56,474 bases of DNA from an uncultured Lachnospiraceae bacterium (GTDB lineage: Bacteria; Bacillota; Clostridia; Lachnospirales; Lachnospiraceae): contig CADBRN010000058.1 of NCBI GenBank assembly GCA_902797025.1, forward strand, positions 1 through 56,474, read 5' to 3'. Below the pieces are notes generated by a model, which was not told the origin of the DNA, did no database searches, and saw only the letters and a list, made by a program, of their open reading frames with translations. The position numbers and the translations under genes were made by a program. Below, piece by piece: positions 45,055-53,388 of this stretch. How positions within the stretch are numbered: position 1 is the first letter of the stretch; each line of letters starts with the position of its first letter.

Positions 45055-46542
45055 ATGAATATTATGTACCACAGCACGCGGGGCGGCGATCCGGACACAA
45101 CCGCTTCGCGTGCGATACTCGCAGGTCTTGCTTCGGACGGAGGACTTTACGTTCCGGATTTCATACCGGCATTTGACCTGCCTCTCACCTCGCTCGCAGA
45201 CATGGATTACCGTGCGGTCGCATACGAGGTCATGAGCCGTTTTCTCACCGATTACACCGCTGACGAGCTTCATTACTGCATCGATCACGCGTACGACAGC
45301 AAGTTTGATACAGAAGAAATCGCGCATCTGCATGAAGCAGACGGCGCCTTCTATCTTGAACTGTTTCACGGGAAGACGATCGCCTTCAAGGATATGGCGC
45401 TGTCGATCCTCCCTTATCTGATGACAACGGCGGCGAAGAAAAATCATATCGGGGAAAAAATCGTGATCCTGACCGCGACATCCGGCGACACCGGCAAGGC
45501 GGCGATGGCAGGATTCGCAGATGTTCCCGGCACGGAGATCATCGTATTCTATCCGAAGGACGGCGTCAGTCCGGTCCAGGAGCGGATGATGGTAACCCAG
45601 ACGGGGGAGAATACTCACGTAGTTGCTATACGGGGCAACTTCGACGACGCGCAGACCGGAGTAAAAAAGATCTTCGGCGATGAAAAAATGGCGGAAGATC
45701 TCCTGAAGGCCGGGTTCCGTTTCAGTTCGGCGAACTCGATCAACATCGGACGACTCGTTCCGCAGATCGCATATTATTTCTATTCCTATGCGAGTCTGCT
45801 CCGCAGCGGAAAAATTACCGCCGGTGATGTGATCAATATCACAGTTCCTACCGGGAATTTCGGAAACATTCTCGCTGCGCATTATGCGAAGAAGATGGGA
45901 CTTCCGGTCGGACGTCTGATCTGTGCGTCGAACAGCAACAATGTGCTGACCGATTTCTTCCGCACCGGCATCTATGACCGGAATCGGGAGTTTTTCCTCA
46001 CATCCTCTCCTTCGATGGATATTCTTGTCTCAAGCAATCTGGAACGACTGATCTGCGAGAGTACAGAAGGAGATGTGAAGAAAACGGCCGCGCTGATGAA
46101 ATCGCTCCGCGAAACCGGCCGTTATGAAATTACTGATGCGATGCGCCGGAACATGAGCGATTTTTACGGCGGCTGCGCAGATGAGAACGAGGTATTCGAA
46201 GAAATCCGCCGTCTCTACAAGAAGAGCGGCTACGTGATCGACCCGCATACTGCTGTCGCCTCCGCAGTTTATCACAAATATACCGAAGAGACGGGCGATC
46301 CGGCTCCGACCGTGATCGCTTCGACGGCAAGTCCGTACAAATTTACCCGGAACGTCCTTGCTGCCCTTGATCCGAAATACGAAAGCTTCTCGGACGACGA
46401 ACAGTTCGACGCACTCGCTGAAGTTTCCGGCGTAGCCATTCCCGCGGCGATTCGTCAGCTTCGTTCCGCAAAAGTACGGCACAACACCGTCGTTGCCATT
46501 CCGGAGATGGAGCAATCCGTCCGGGATATTCTCCACATCTGA
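45055..46542 (+). CDS. thrC: Threonine synthase
   Basis: A PLP enzyme of 495 residues making threonine from phosphohomoserine. The N-terminus MYHSTRGGDPDTTASRAIL is typical, the PLP lysine is in GKTIAFKDMALS, and TATSGDTGKAAMAGF and VPTGNFGNILAA bind PLP phosphate. The ATG at 45055 follows CAGGAGA. With asd and ilvA in the same window it connects aspartate to isoleucine. No T-run terminator stands between it and cobT, so B12 genes may be read from its promoter. Confidence 0.95.
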   Translation: MNIMYHSTRGGDPDTTASRAILAGLASDGGLYVPDFIPAFDLPLTSLADMDYRAVAYEVMSRFLTDYTADELHYCIDHAYDSKFDTEEIAHLHEADGAFYLELFHGKTIAFKDMALSILPYLMTTAAKKNHIGEKIVILTATSGDTGKAAMAGFADVPGTEIIVFYPKDGVSPVQERMMVTQTGENTHVVAIRGNFDDAQTGVKKIFGDEKMAEDLLKAGFRFSSANSINIGRLVPQIAYYFYSYASLLRSGKITAGDVINITVPTGNFGNILAAHYAKKMGLPVGRLICASNSNNVLTDFFRTGIYDRNREFFLTSSPSMDILVSSNLERLICESTEGDVKKTAALMKSLRETGRYEITDAMRRNMSDFYGGCADENEVFEEIRRLYKKSGYVIDPHTAVASAVYHKYTEETGDPAPTVIASTASPYKFTRNVLAALDPKYESFSDDEQFDALAEVSGVAIPAAIRQLRSAKVRHNTVVAIPEMEQSVRDILHI

Positions 46543-46556
46543 ATCACTGTAAACAC

Positions 46557-46578
46557 AGGGGCAGCAGCTGCTGTCCCT
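46557..46578. repeat. Palindrome between thrC and cobT
   Basis: A 22-base near-perfect palindrome, AGGGGCAGC-AGCT-GCTGTCCCT (one G-U pair in RNA). No T run follows, so termination is unlikely to be complete. It is the only notable structure in the 56-base gap. Confidence 0.5.
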
Positions 46579-46598
46579 TAACTGACAAGGCCTGAACT

Positions 46599-47666
46599 AT
46601 GACATCATTATTTGAAGAAACCGTTGCAAAGATTCGTCCGGCAGATACGGATGCCGTACAGGCAGCCCGCCGCCGGTGGGACTCTATCGCGAAGCCGCTG
46701 AAAAGCCTGGGCAGTCTCGAGGATATCATCGCAAAAATCGCGGGCGGTATTCGTACGGCAGATGTGAAACTGGATCGAAAAACCCTCGTGACTTTCTGCT
46801 CCGATAACGGTATCGTGGCGGAGGGCGTCACGCAGACCGGACAGGATGTGACCTCGATCGTTGCGGACAACCTTGCAAACGGAAGGGCTTCCGCCGCCAT
46901 TCTCTGCGGATACTGCGGCGCAAAGCTGATTCCGGTCGACATCGGTATGGTTCGTGACGTTCCTTCCGTCCGGAATGAAAAAATCGCTCATGGCACGAAG
47001 GACTTTCTTCTCGAAGATGCGATGACCCGGGCGGAGGCGGTCCGTTCAATCGAGACCGGTATTCGGATTGCATTCGAAGAGGCGGATCTGGGCACGCAGC
47101 TGCTCGCTGCAGGTGAGATGGGGATCGGCAACACGAGCACGAGCAGTGCGGTCGCATGCGTCCTGCTTGGAAAAAACGCCGGAGAACTGGTCGGACGCGG
47201 AGCAGGCCTTTCCCGCGAGGGACTGGAGCATAAAACGGAAGTGATCGCCGATGCGATCCGGCGAAGAGATCCGGACCGGAATGATCCGGTGGACGTCCTC
47301 GCAAAGGTCGGCGGATTTGATATCGGCGGTATGATCGGCCTGTATCTGGGAGCCGCGGCGCGCGGCATCCCGGTTGTACTGGACGGAGTGATCAGTGAGA
47401 CGGCAGCGCTGCTCGCGTCGAAGATTGCTCCGGCGGCGAAAGATTATATGATTCCTTCGCACAGATCCTCCGAGCCTTCCGCAGATCTTATTTTTCAGGA
47501 ACTTGGCTTCGAGGCGCCCCTCCAATTCGGACTGCATGCGGGCGAAGGATGCGGAGCGGTGCTTATGTTTCCGCTTCTGGATATGGCGTGCCGGATCTAC
47601 AGCGGAATGCCGTCCTTTGAAGAAACACATATCGAAACTTATCAGTCGTTTGACAATGAGGAGTAA
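46599..47666 (+). CDS. cobT: Nicotinate-nucleotide-dimethylbenzimidazole phosphoribosyltransferase
   Basis: A 355-residue enzyme that activates the lower base of cobalamin as its alpha-ribotide. SDNGIVAEGVTQTGQDVT, GEMGIGNTSTSSAVAC and GRGAGLSREGLEHK are conserved blocks, and the C-terminal HAGEGCGAVL holds the catalytic Glu. It opens a run of lower-loop assembly genes (cobT, U, S). No cobalamin riboswitch is seen upstream, which is unusual for B12 genes; expression may come from the thrC promoter. cobU starts 5 bases after its stop. Confidence 0.95.
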   Translation: MTSLFEETVAKIRPADTDAVQAARRRWDSIAKPLKSLGSLEDIIAKIAGGIRTADVKLDRKTLVTFCSDNGIVAEGVTQTGQDVTSIVADNLANGRASAAILCGYCGAKLIPVDIGMVRDVPSVRNEKIAHGTKDFLLEDAMTRAEAVRSIETGIRIAFEEADLGTQLLAAGEMGIGNTSTSSAVACVLLGKNAGELVGRGAGLSREGLEHKTEVIADAIRRRDPDRNDPVDVLAKVGGFDIGGMIGLYLGAAARGIPVVLDGVISETAALLASKIAPAAKDYMIPSHRSSEPSADLIFQELGFEAPLQFGLHAGEGCGAVLMFPLLDMACRIYSGMPSFEETHIETYQSFDNEE

Positions 47667-47671
47667 CGGAT

Positions 47672-48211
47672 ATGATTCATTTAATCACCGGAGGTGTCGG
47701 GAGCGGGAAATCAGGCTACGCAGAGCAGCAGATTGTGGAGCTTGGAGATGGCGAACGGATTTATCTCGCCACAATGGCCGCAAAGGATGACGAGAGCAGG
47801 ATGCGCATCGAAAAGCACCGGGAGCGCAGGCGCGGGCTGAACTTCACTACGATCGAAAAGCCTACGCGGCTGGGAGAAGTCGAGGTGCCGGCGGGAAGCA
47901 ATGTTCTTCTCGAATGCGTCTCGAATCTTCTGGCAAATGAGATGTTTATGCCGGGCCAATCCGGGATTCATTCGGTCAACGCTGTGATCGACGGGATCGA
48001 GCATCTCGATCGTCAGTGCGCAAATCTCGTGATCGTCACAAATGAGGTGTTCTCGGATGGGGTTCAGTACGGCAATATGACGCATATCTACATGGAATTC
48101 CTCGGTCTGATCAACCAGCACCTCGGGAGAATGTCCGATCTGGTTACCGAAGTCGTATATGGGATTCCGGTTCCGGTCAAACGCCCGGGACACCCGGAAG
48201 TTTCACTATGA
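47672..48211 (+). CDS. cobU: Adenosylcobinamide kinase / guanylyltransferase
   Basis: A 179-residue CobU that phosphorylates adenosylcobinamide and then adds GMP. The P-loop is ITGGVGSGKSGYAE (Gly7 to Ser14). IEKHRERR includes the conserved His that is guanylylated. VTNEVFSDG and LGRMSDLVTEVVYGIPVPVK are the C-terminal blocks. Some positions of the C-terminal part (MEFLGLINQHLG) depart from the usual form, which is found instead in the paralog two genes on. It overlaps cobS by 4 bases. Confidence 0.9.
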   Translation: MIHLITGGVGSGKSGYAEQQIVELGDGERIYLATMAAKDDESRMRIEKHRERRRGLNFTTIEKPTRLGEVEVPAGSNVLLECVSNLLANEMFMPGQSGIHSVNAVIDGIEHLDRQCANLVIVTNEVFSDGVQYGNMTHIYMEFLGLINQHLGRMSDLVTEVVYGIPVPVKRPGHPEVSL

Positions 48212-48966
48212 AGTATTTAAAGAGCCTTGTGATGGCTTTCTCGATGTATTCAAAAATTCCCATGCCACACATCGAGTGGGACGAAGAATCAAAGAAATGG
48301 CTGTTTTGCTTTTTCCCGGCGGTCGGCGGCGCCATCGCGGTTCTGCTGCTTCTATGGACACGCATCGCGGAAACGGCGGGTTTGCCGGCGCTCATGGTAA
48401 GTGCGGTTTATGTGGCAATTCCCTATGTGGTGACGGGAGGCATTCATTTCGACGGGTTCCTTGATGTCACTGACGCGATCGCATCCTATGCGACGCGCGA
48501 AAAGCGGCTGGAGATCATGAAGGATCCTCACACGGGCGCTTTCGCGGTTTCCGGCGGGATCGTGTGGTTCCTTGTGTTTTATGGATGCACCGCAGCGATT
48601 CTCGAAAAAGGGATTCCGGGAGCCTGCCTGATTTTTATCATTTCACGCGGACTATCCGGCGTCCTCGTGATGAATATGAAAAACGCAAGACAGGGCGGAA
48701 TGCTCGCGGGAACAGCGAACAAGAGCGAACGGCTTAAGGTCACGGGTGTACTTTGCGGCTGGATCTTTCTCGCGATCTTTCTCATGATGTGTGTCGGTGG
48801 AGGAAAAATGATCCTTCCGGGAATTACAGGTATCGCGTGGAGTTTTCTTTTTACGAAAATGGCCCGGATCCGCTTCGGCGGGATCACCGGCGATCTTGCA
48901 GGCTATTTTTTGACATGGAACGAGTTGATTATGACGATCACCTTCGCGGTGGTGTCATCCTTGTAA
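48208..48966 (+). CDS. cobS: Adenosylcobinamide-GDP ribazoletransferase (cobalamin synthase)
   Basis: A 252-residue integral membrane enzyme that joins adenosylcobinamide-GDP with alpha-ribazole to finish cobalamin. The conserved block GGIHFDGFLDVTDAI with metal-binding Asp residues and the DPHTGAFAV region are present, with several hydrophobic helices (VAIPYVVTGG, LVFYGCTAAI, IFLAIFLMMCVGG). It overlaps cobU by 4 bases. The following CobU paralog starts 12 bases after its stop. Confidence 0.94.
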   Translation: MKYLKSLVMAFSMYSKIPMPHIEWDEESKKWLFCFFPAVGGAIAVLLLLWTRIAETAGLPALMVSAVYVAIPYVVTGGIHFDGFLDVTDAIASYATREKRLEIMKDPHTGAFAVSGGIVWFLVFYGCTAAILEKGIPGACLIFIISRGLSGVLVMNMKNARQGGMLAGTANKSERLKVTGVLCGWIFLAIFLMMCVGGGKMILPGITGIAWSFLFTKMARIRFGGITGDLAGYFLTWNELIMTITFAVVSSL

Positions 48967-48978
48967 AGGAGTGAAAAA

Positions 48979-49371
48979 GTGATTCTTGTAGTCGGAGGAG
49001 CTTTTCAGGGAAAATATAAGTTTGCGAACGAAAAGCTGAACATCCGGGACGGATGGGCAGACGGCGACGACTGTCAGTTCAGCGATATCTGCCGCTGCAG
49101 AGCGATTCAGCATTTTCACCGCTACGTCAAACGCGCGATGGAAAGCCACTATGACCTGACCGGTCTTGCGGCAAAACTTCGCGAAAAGAATCCGGATATC
49201 ACGATCCTGACCAATGAGCTCGGATCCGGGGTTGTTCCGGCAGATCAGTTCGACCGGATGTACCGGGATGAACTCGGACGCGTCTGTGAAGAACTCGCGG
49301 CAGAAGCGGATGAGGTTTACCGCGTTATCTGCGGGATCGGAATGATCATCAAAAAGAAGGCAGCGGATTGA
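48979..49371 (+). CDS. Short CobU-like paralog with degenerate P-loop
   Basis: A 130-residue protein related to CobU. It begins MILVVGGAFQGKYKFA, where the P-loop GGxxSGKS/T has become GGAFQGKY: the Lys stays but the Ser/Thr that binds magnesium is Tyr13. The C-terminal half is closer to classical CobU than the full-length neighbour (TNELGSGVVPADQFDRMYRD, ADEVYRVICGIGMIIK). The central part with the guanylylated His region is missing. Start is GTG with AAAGGAGTG before it. It ends in a TTGA overlap with cobC. It may partner CobU or act alone as a nucleotidyl or regulatory subunit. Confidence 0.75.
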   Translation: MILVVGGAFQGKYKFANEKLNIRDGWADGDDCQFSDICRCRAIQHFHRYVKRAMESHYDLTGLAAKLREKNPDITILTNELGSGVVPADQFDRMYRDELGRVCEELAAEADEVYRVICGIGMIIKKKAAD

Positions 49372-50024
49372 TCACAGAACTGCTCCTCCTTCGACACGGA
49401 AAGACGCGGGGAAATTTTGAACATCGCTACATCGGAAGACGAACGGACGAATCCCTTGACCCGGCCGGGAGAGCAGAATTGAACGCGCCTTCCGGCTTTC
49501 ATCCGGAGATGGTTTTCACCAGTCCCATGAAGCGATGCCTGGAAACGGCGGAGCTGCTTTTTCCGGGATGTGACCTGCTTACGATTCCGGAATTTACCGA
49601 AATCGACTTCGGTCAGTTTGAGTACCACACCTACCAGGATCTGAGCGGGAGAGCGGACTATCAGGCATGGATCGACAGCGGGGGATGTCTTCCCTTCCCG
49701 GGAGGAGAATCCCTTGAACAGTACCAGAGGAGGGTACGCACGGGATTTGCCAGAATGTGCAGAATCATCGCGGATTCGAAGGCTGAAGTTTCCGGGAATG
49801 CAGATGAACCGACCACCCGAATCGCCGCCGTCGTACACGGCGGAACAATCATGGCGATCCTTTGTGCTTTTGCTGTTCCGAAAAAAGACTATTTTTCATG
49901 GCAAACAGCAAACGGCTGCGGATATCTGGTCCGGTTTCACTGCATAGGTCCGGATCCGGAAAAGCGGGGGGATCCGGACGCCTTTCTTCCAAAATCGATT
50001 GTTGTGCAAAAAGAAATCGTATGA
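49368..50024 (+). CDS. cobC: Histidine phosphatase, CobC-like (alpha-ribazole phosphatase)
   Basis: A 218-residue phosphoglycerate-mutase-type phosphatase. The catalytic His is in LLLLRHGKTRGN, the second His in AVVHGGTIMAI, and FTSPMKRCLETAELLFP and EIDFGQFE are typical of CobC. In this context it removes the phosphate from alpha-ribazole phosphate or adenosylcobalamin phosphate. Start TTG at 49368 overlaps the stop of the previous gene by 4 bases. The cbiG start at 50048 follows, or an ATGA overlap at 50021 if the longer CbiG is used. Confidence 0.85.
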   Translation: MITELLLLRHGKTRGNFEHRYIGRRTDESLDPAGRAELNAPSGFHPEMVFTSPMKRCLETAELLFPGCDLLTIPEFTEIDFGQFEYHTYQDLSGRADYQAWIDSGGCLPFPGGESLEQYQRRVRTGFARMCRIIADSKAEVSGNADEPTTRIAAVVHGGTIMAILCAFAVPKKDYFSWQTANGCGYLVRFHCIGPDPEKRGDPDAFLPKSIVVQKEIV

Positions 50025-50047
50025 TAGAGCGGATACAGGGAGCGAAA

Positions 50048-51097
50048 ATGAAAATTGCCGGAATCTGCTTCTCGGGCAGCGGATTGGAGCTCGAGAAAAA
50101 AATACAAAAAAAACTGATCGAAGCATCTGTTTTCAATGATCTTTGTGCAGAATGGTTTTTCCGCGGGAGATTTGCGGAAGATGAGAGCGGACTGTCGAAA
50201 AGGCTCGAAGGATCTGTTCGGGACTGGACGGCGGAGCACTTTAATCACTGCGACGTTCTGCTTTTTATCGGGGCGTGCGGGATCGCGGTACGAGCAATCG
50301 CACCCTTCGTGCGTGACAAGCGGCACGACCCGGCGGTGATCGTGATGGACGAGATGGGACGGTTCTGTATTCCGATTCTCTCCGGACACGTCGGCGGCGC
50401 GAACGAATTTGCGGCGGAACTTGCGGATGTACTCGGAAGTATCCCGGTTATAACGACCGCCACAGATATTCACAATAAATTTGCGGTGGATGTGTACGCG
50501 AAGAAACATAACCTGACGATGTCGAACGCAACGTACGCAAAAGAAGTATCGGCTGCGGTTGTATCAGGAGAACCGGTCGGCTTTTACACGAATTTCCCGG
50601 TGGAGGGAGAACTGCCGGAAGGTCTTGTATGGTCAGAGAAGCTCGAACAGGCACTCGAGGATAACGGTGAACGATCCGGCGGTATCTCGCTCGGTATCTA
50701 TATCAGTCCGTCCTATAACCGCGCCTATTTTGATCATACGCTGTGGCTGATACCGAGATGCCTGACGGTCGGAATCGAATGCAGAAAAGACGCAGACGCA
50801 CGGGAGATCGAACAGTTCATCCGTGATACTCTCAACAGCTTTTCACTCTACGAGGAGGCCGTGCGGAGCATAGCCGTCCCCGATTCAGCCGGGGAGAATC
50901 CGGGACTTGCAGAATTCAGCAGGCGGAGCGGTATTCCGATTCATATCATCCATCCTGAAAAGCCGGAAGAGAAATCCGCGCCTCTCTGTGAACAATGTGC
51001 GTTTCTTGACGGCGGCAGAGAACTTCTTACCACCCGTGACAGCACAGACGGGATTGCCTGTGCTGTCGCGTTGACCGACTGGAACGTCGTGTTTTGA
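50048..51097 (+). CDS. cbiG: Cobalt-precorrin-5A hydrolase CbiG
   Basis: A 349-residue enzyme of the anaerobic corrin pathway that opens the lactone ring of cobalt-precorrin-5A. The start MKIAGICFSGSGLELE, the middle block LFIGACGIAVRAIAPFV with SGHVGGANEFAAELAD, and the C-terminal CbiG_C domain (LTVGIECRKDADAREIEQFI) are present. The ATG at 50048 follows AGGGAG; an ATG at 50021 overlapping the cobC stop would add nine residues. It is the only ring-synthesis gene here, so the other cbi genes must lie elsewhere or be lost. Anaerobic B12 synthesis agrees with the other anaerobe features. Confidence 0.92.
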   Translation: MKIAGICFSGSGLELEKKIQKKLIEASVFNDLCAEWFFRGRFAEDESGLSKRLEGSVRDWTAEHFNHCDVLLFIGACGIAVRAIAPFVRDKRHDPAVIVMDEMGRFCIPILSGHVGGANEFAAELADVLGSIPVITTATDIHNKFAVDVYAKKHNLTMSNATYAKEVSAAVVSGEPVGFYTNFPVEGELPEGLVWSEKLEQALEDNGERSGGISLGIYISPSYNRAYFDHTLWLIPRCLTVGIECRKDADAREIEQFIRDTLNSFSLYEEAVRSIAVPDSAGENPGLAEFSRRSGIPIHIIHPEKPEEKSAPLCEQCAFLDGGRELLTTRDSTDGIACAVALTDWNVVF

Positions 51098-51140
51098 TGA
51101 TGCCGGGCTGGGAGGATTTATTCCTCCCAGCCCGGCATCA
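51098..51140. terminator. 19-pair perfect hairpin shared by convergent cbiG and HicB genes
   Basis: 51098-51116 pairs perfectly with 51122-51140, loop TTTAT. The HicB-like stop codon (minus strand) lies in the loop, and the left arm starts one base after the cbiG stop. T runs on either side are weak, but the stem is very stable. Confidence 0.75.
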
Positions 51141-51396
51141 GTTTCATATTGACGAGAATCATGCGCACCTCTTCATTGTCCGCAAGCTTCATATCGACCG
51201 GATCGGTCGCACTGGGAAGATCCGGTTCTTCCTCGAGCAGTTCCGACTCGATCCAGTCATGTGCCGCATAGGTCGCTTCGCCAAGTACCTCATCCATCGT
51301 CTCACCGTCTGCCTCACACATTGCGAGATCCGGAAATTTCGCATGATACGTGCCATCTTCTTTTCGGCTGACAACTACCGGATAAAAAAACTTCAT
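51118..51396 (-). CDS. HicB-like antitoxin-family protein, no HicA partner
   Basis: A 92-residue protein with the HicB fold: FFYPVVVSRKEDGTYHAKFPDLAMCEADGET is shared by this family (the string is split here as FFYPVVVSRKEDG and YHAKFPDLAMCEADGET), followed by an AYAAHDW-like helix (ATYAAHDWIESEL). The tail lacks an obvious ribbon-helix-helix or helix-turn-helix DNA-binding domain. No HicA toxin gene is beside it on either strand, so it is an orphan. AGAGGTG precedes the ATG at 51396. It has a minus-strand promoter interleaved with that of the radical SAM gene. Confidence 0.8.
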   Translation of the reverse strand: MKFFYPVVVSRKEDGTYHAKFPDLAMCEADGETMDEVLGEATYAAHDWIESELLEEEPDLPSATDPVDMKLADNEEVRMILVNMKLMPGWEE

Positions 51397-51438
51397 AATT
51401 AATCAACACCTCTGTTTCATTCATTGGATTCGAATTCT

Positions 51439-51467
51439 ACTTTACTTGAATTTCATTGAAAATGCAA
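51439..51467 (-). promoter_or_regulatory. Promoter of the HicB-like gene
   Basis: On the minus strand TTGCAT (51467-51462) and TAAAGT (51444-51439) with a 17-base spacer. Confidence 0.5.
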
Positions 51468-51484
51468 TGGCCCCGTGCTATCAT
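51456..51484 (+). promoter_or_regulatory. Promoter of the radical SAM-DUF2344-rng run
   Basis: TTGAAA at 51456-51461 and TATCAT at 51479-51484 with a 17-base spacer. Its -35 abuts the -35 of the HicB-like promoter, so polymerases cannot occupy both. Confidence 0.55.
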
Positions 51485-51516
51485 TACGGTTGATCTAATA
51501 ATGTGGGGTAAACCAG

Positions 51517-53388
51517 ATGAAAGAAAGAAAAACTGCGCTCGGGGCGGACGTTCTGCTCCGCGTGGAAAAACCTGAGCGATACATCGGAAATGAAATCAAT
51601 TCGGTCATGAAAAATCCGGAGGACGTGAACATCCGGTTTGCGTTCGCATTTCCGGACCTGTACGAGATCGGTATGTCGCATCTCGGCATCCAGATTCTCT
51701 ATGATATGTTTAACCGGCGGGATGACGTCTGGTGCGAGCGGGTCTACTCCCCGTGGCCGGATCTTGACCGGATTCTCCGGGAGGAACACATCCCGCTTTT
51801 TACGCTGGAATCTCAGGATCCGGTCCGCGCCTTCGATTTTCTCGGCATAACGATTCAGTATGAAATGTGTTACACAAATATCCTTCAGATTCTCGATCTG
51901 TCCGGAATCCCTCTCCACGCAGAGGACCGCACGTGGGATGATCCGATCGTGATCGGCGGCGGCCCCTGTACGTACAATCCGGAGCCGATCGCGGATTTTT
52001 TTGACCTGTTTTACATCGGAGAAGGCGAGACACGTTACGACGATCTGTTTGATCTGTATCGGATCTGCAAAAAAGAGGGATGGACAAGAAAACGGTTCCT
52101 CCGGGAGGCTTCGCATCTTCCGGGTATCTACGTTCCCTCCCTCTACCAGGTGACGTACCGCGAGGACGGGACGATCGACGAATTCCGGCCGGTCGCGGAC
52201 GACATTCCCGCAACGATTAAAAAGCAGATCGTCACCGACTTTGACCGCGTGACGTATCCGGAGGCGCCGGTCGTCCCATATCTTAAGGCCACACAGGACC
52301 GCGTCGTCCTTGAAGTACAGAGGGGCTGTATCCGTGGATGCCGGTTCTGCCAGGCGGGAATGGTCTACCGACCGCTGAGAGAGAAGAGCCTTGAGACTCT
52401 GAAGAAGGATGCAGAAGCCCTTCTTAAAAACACGGGATACGAGGAAATCTCTCTGAGTTCCCTCTCGACGAGCGATTATACGGAATTGAAGGAACTGGTC
52501 AATTTTCTGATCGAACGCTGCACGAAACGCGGAATCAACATCTCTCTTCCGTCTCTCCGGATCGATGCTTTTTCCCTTGATGTGATGTCAAAGGTTCAGG
52601 ACGTGAAGAAAAGCAGTCTGACGTTCGCTCCGGAAGCGGGGACCCAGAGGATGCGCGACGTCATCAATAAAGGACTGACCGAAGATGTCATCCTGAAGGG
52701 CGCCGGCGAGGCCTTCCGCGGCGGCTGGAAAAAGGTAAAGCTGTACTTCATGCTCGGACTCCCCTTCGAGACGGAAGAAGATGCAAAGGGAATCGCGCAT
52801 CTCTGCCAGAAAGTAGCGGATGTATACTTCGATATTCCGAAGGAAGAACGAAACGGAAAATGCTCCATCACGGCAAGCTGCTCCTTCTTCGTCCCGAAGC
52901 CGTTTACGCCCTTCCAGTGGGCGCCGATGGACCGGGCTGAGGATTTTCTCGACAAGGCACACATCGCAAAGGATGAGGTGAGGACGATGGAAAATCAGAG
53001 CTGTATCCGCTTTACCTATCATGAAGCATCCGTGTCGGTACTTGAAGGCGTCCTCGCCCGGGGCGACCGGAAACTCTGCGCCGCAGTCGAGTCCGCATAT
53101 CGCAACGGTGCGATTTTCGACGCCTGGACCGAGCGTTTCTCAAAGGATGCCTGGGACCGCGCATTTGCGGAAAACGGGATCGATCCGGCATTCTACGCAC
53201 ACCGTGAACGCTCTGCAGATGAGACGTTTCCCTGGGATTTTATCGATATCGGGGTATCAAAATCCTTCCTGCAGCGCGAGTGGATGAATGCAGCGGCTGC
53301 TTCCGTCACACCGAACTGCCGGGAAAAATGCAGCGGCTGCGGGGCAAAAGTGTTTGGAGGAGGTGTATGCTATGAGAGTCAGAATTAA
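51517..53388 (+). CDS. Radical SAM protein with B12-binding-like N-terminal region (TIGR03960 type)
   Basis: A 623-residue radical SAM protein. Residues 1-230 look like the degenerate cobalamin-binding/Rossmann region of the YgiQ-like group (FAFAFPDLYEIGMSHLGIQI, GGGPCTYNPEP). The cluster motif is CX3CX2C: Cys271, Cys275, Cys278 in RGCIRGCRFCQAG. The barrel continues with SLSTSDYTEL and LTFAPEAGTQRMRD. A Cys-rich tail (NCREKCSGCGAKVFGGGVC) may hold an extra cluster. I assign it to the uncharacterised family TIGR03960 from memory. It is followed with a 17-base overlap by its usual partner DUF2344. The substrate is unknown; tRNA or ribosome modification is a guess from the neighbouring RNase. 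Confidence 0.85.
   Translation: MKERKTALGADVLLRVEKPERYIGNEINSVMKNPEDVNIRFAFAFPDLYEIGMSHLGIQILYDMFNRRDDVWCERVYSPWPDLDRILREEHIPLFTLESQDPVRAFDFLGITIQYEMCYTNILQILDLSGIPLHAEDRTWDDPIVIGGGPCTYNPEPIADFFDLFYIGEGETRYDDLFDLYRICKKEGWTRKRFLREASHLPGIYVPSLYQVTYREDGTIDEFRPVADDIPATIKKQIVTDFDRVTYPEAPVVPYLKATQDRVVLEVQRGCIRGCRFCQAGMVYRPLREKSLETLKKDAEALLKNTGYEEISLSSLSTSDYTELKELVNFLIERCTKRGINISLPSLRIDAFSLDVMSKVQDVKKSSLTFAPEAGTQRMRDVINKGLTEDVILKGAGEAFRGGWKKVKLYFMLGLPFETEEDAKGIAHLCQKVADVYFDIPKEERNGKCSITASCSFFVPKPFTPFQWAPMDRAEDFLDKAHIAKDEVRTMENQSCIRFTYHEASVSVLEGVLARGDRKLCAAVESAYRNGAIFDAWTERFSKDAWDRAFAENGIDPAFYAHRERSADETFPWDFIDIGVSKSFLQREWMNAAAASVTPNCREKCSGCGAKVFGGGVCYESQN

Noticed and set aside
46543..46598. Cobalamin riboswitch before cobT
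   Set aside because: The gap is only 56 bases and holds a palindrome. The B12-box and the large riboswitch fold are not present.
51118..51396. Complete HicAB toxin-antitoxin pair
   Set aside because: No reading frame of HicA size or motif (short dsRBD-like protein with an active His) lies on either side; the flanks are cbiG and the divergent promoters.
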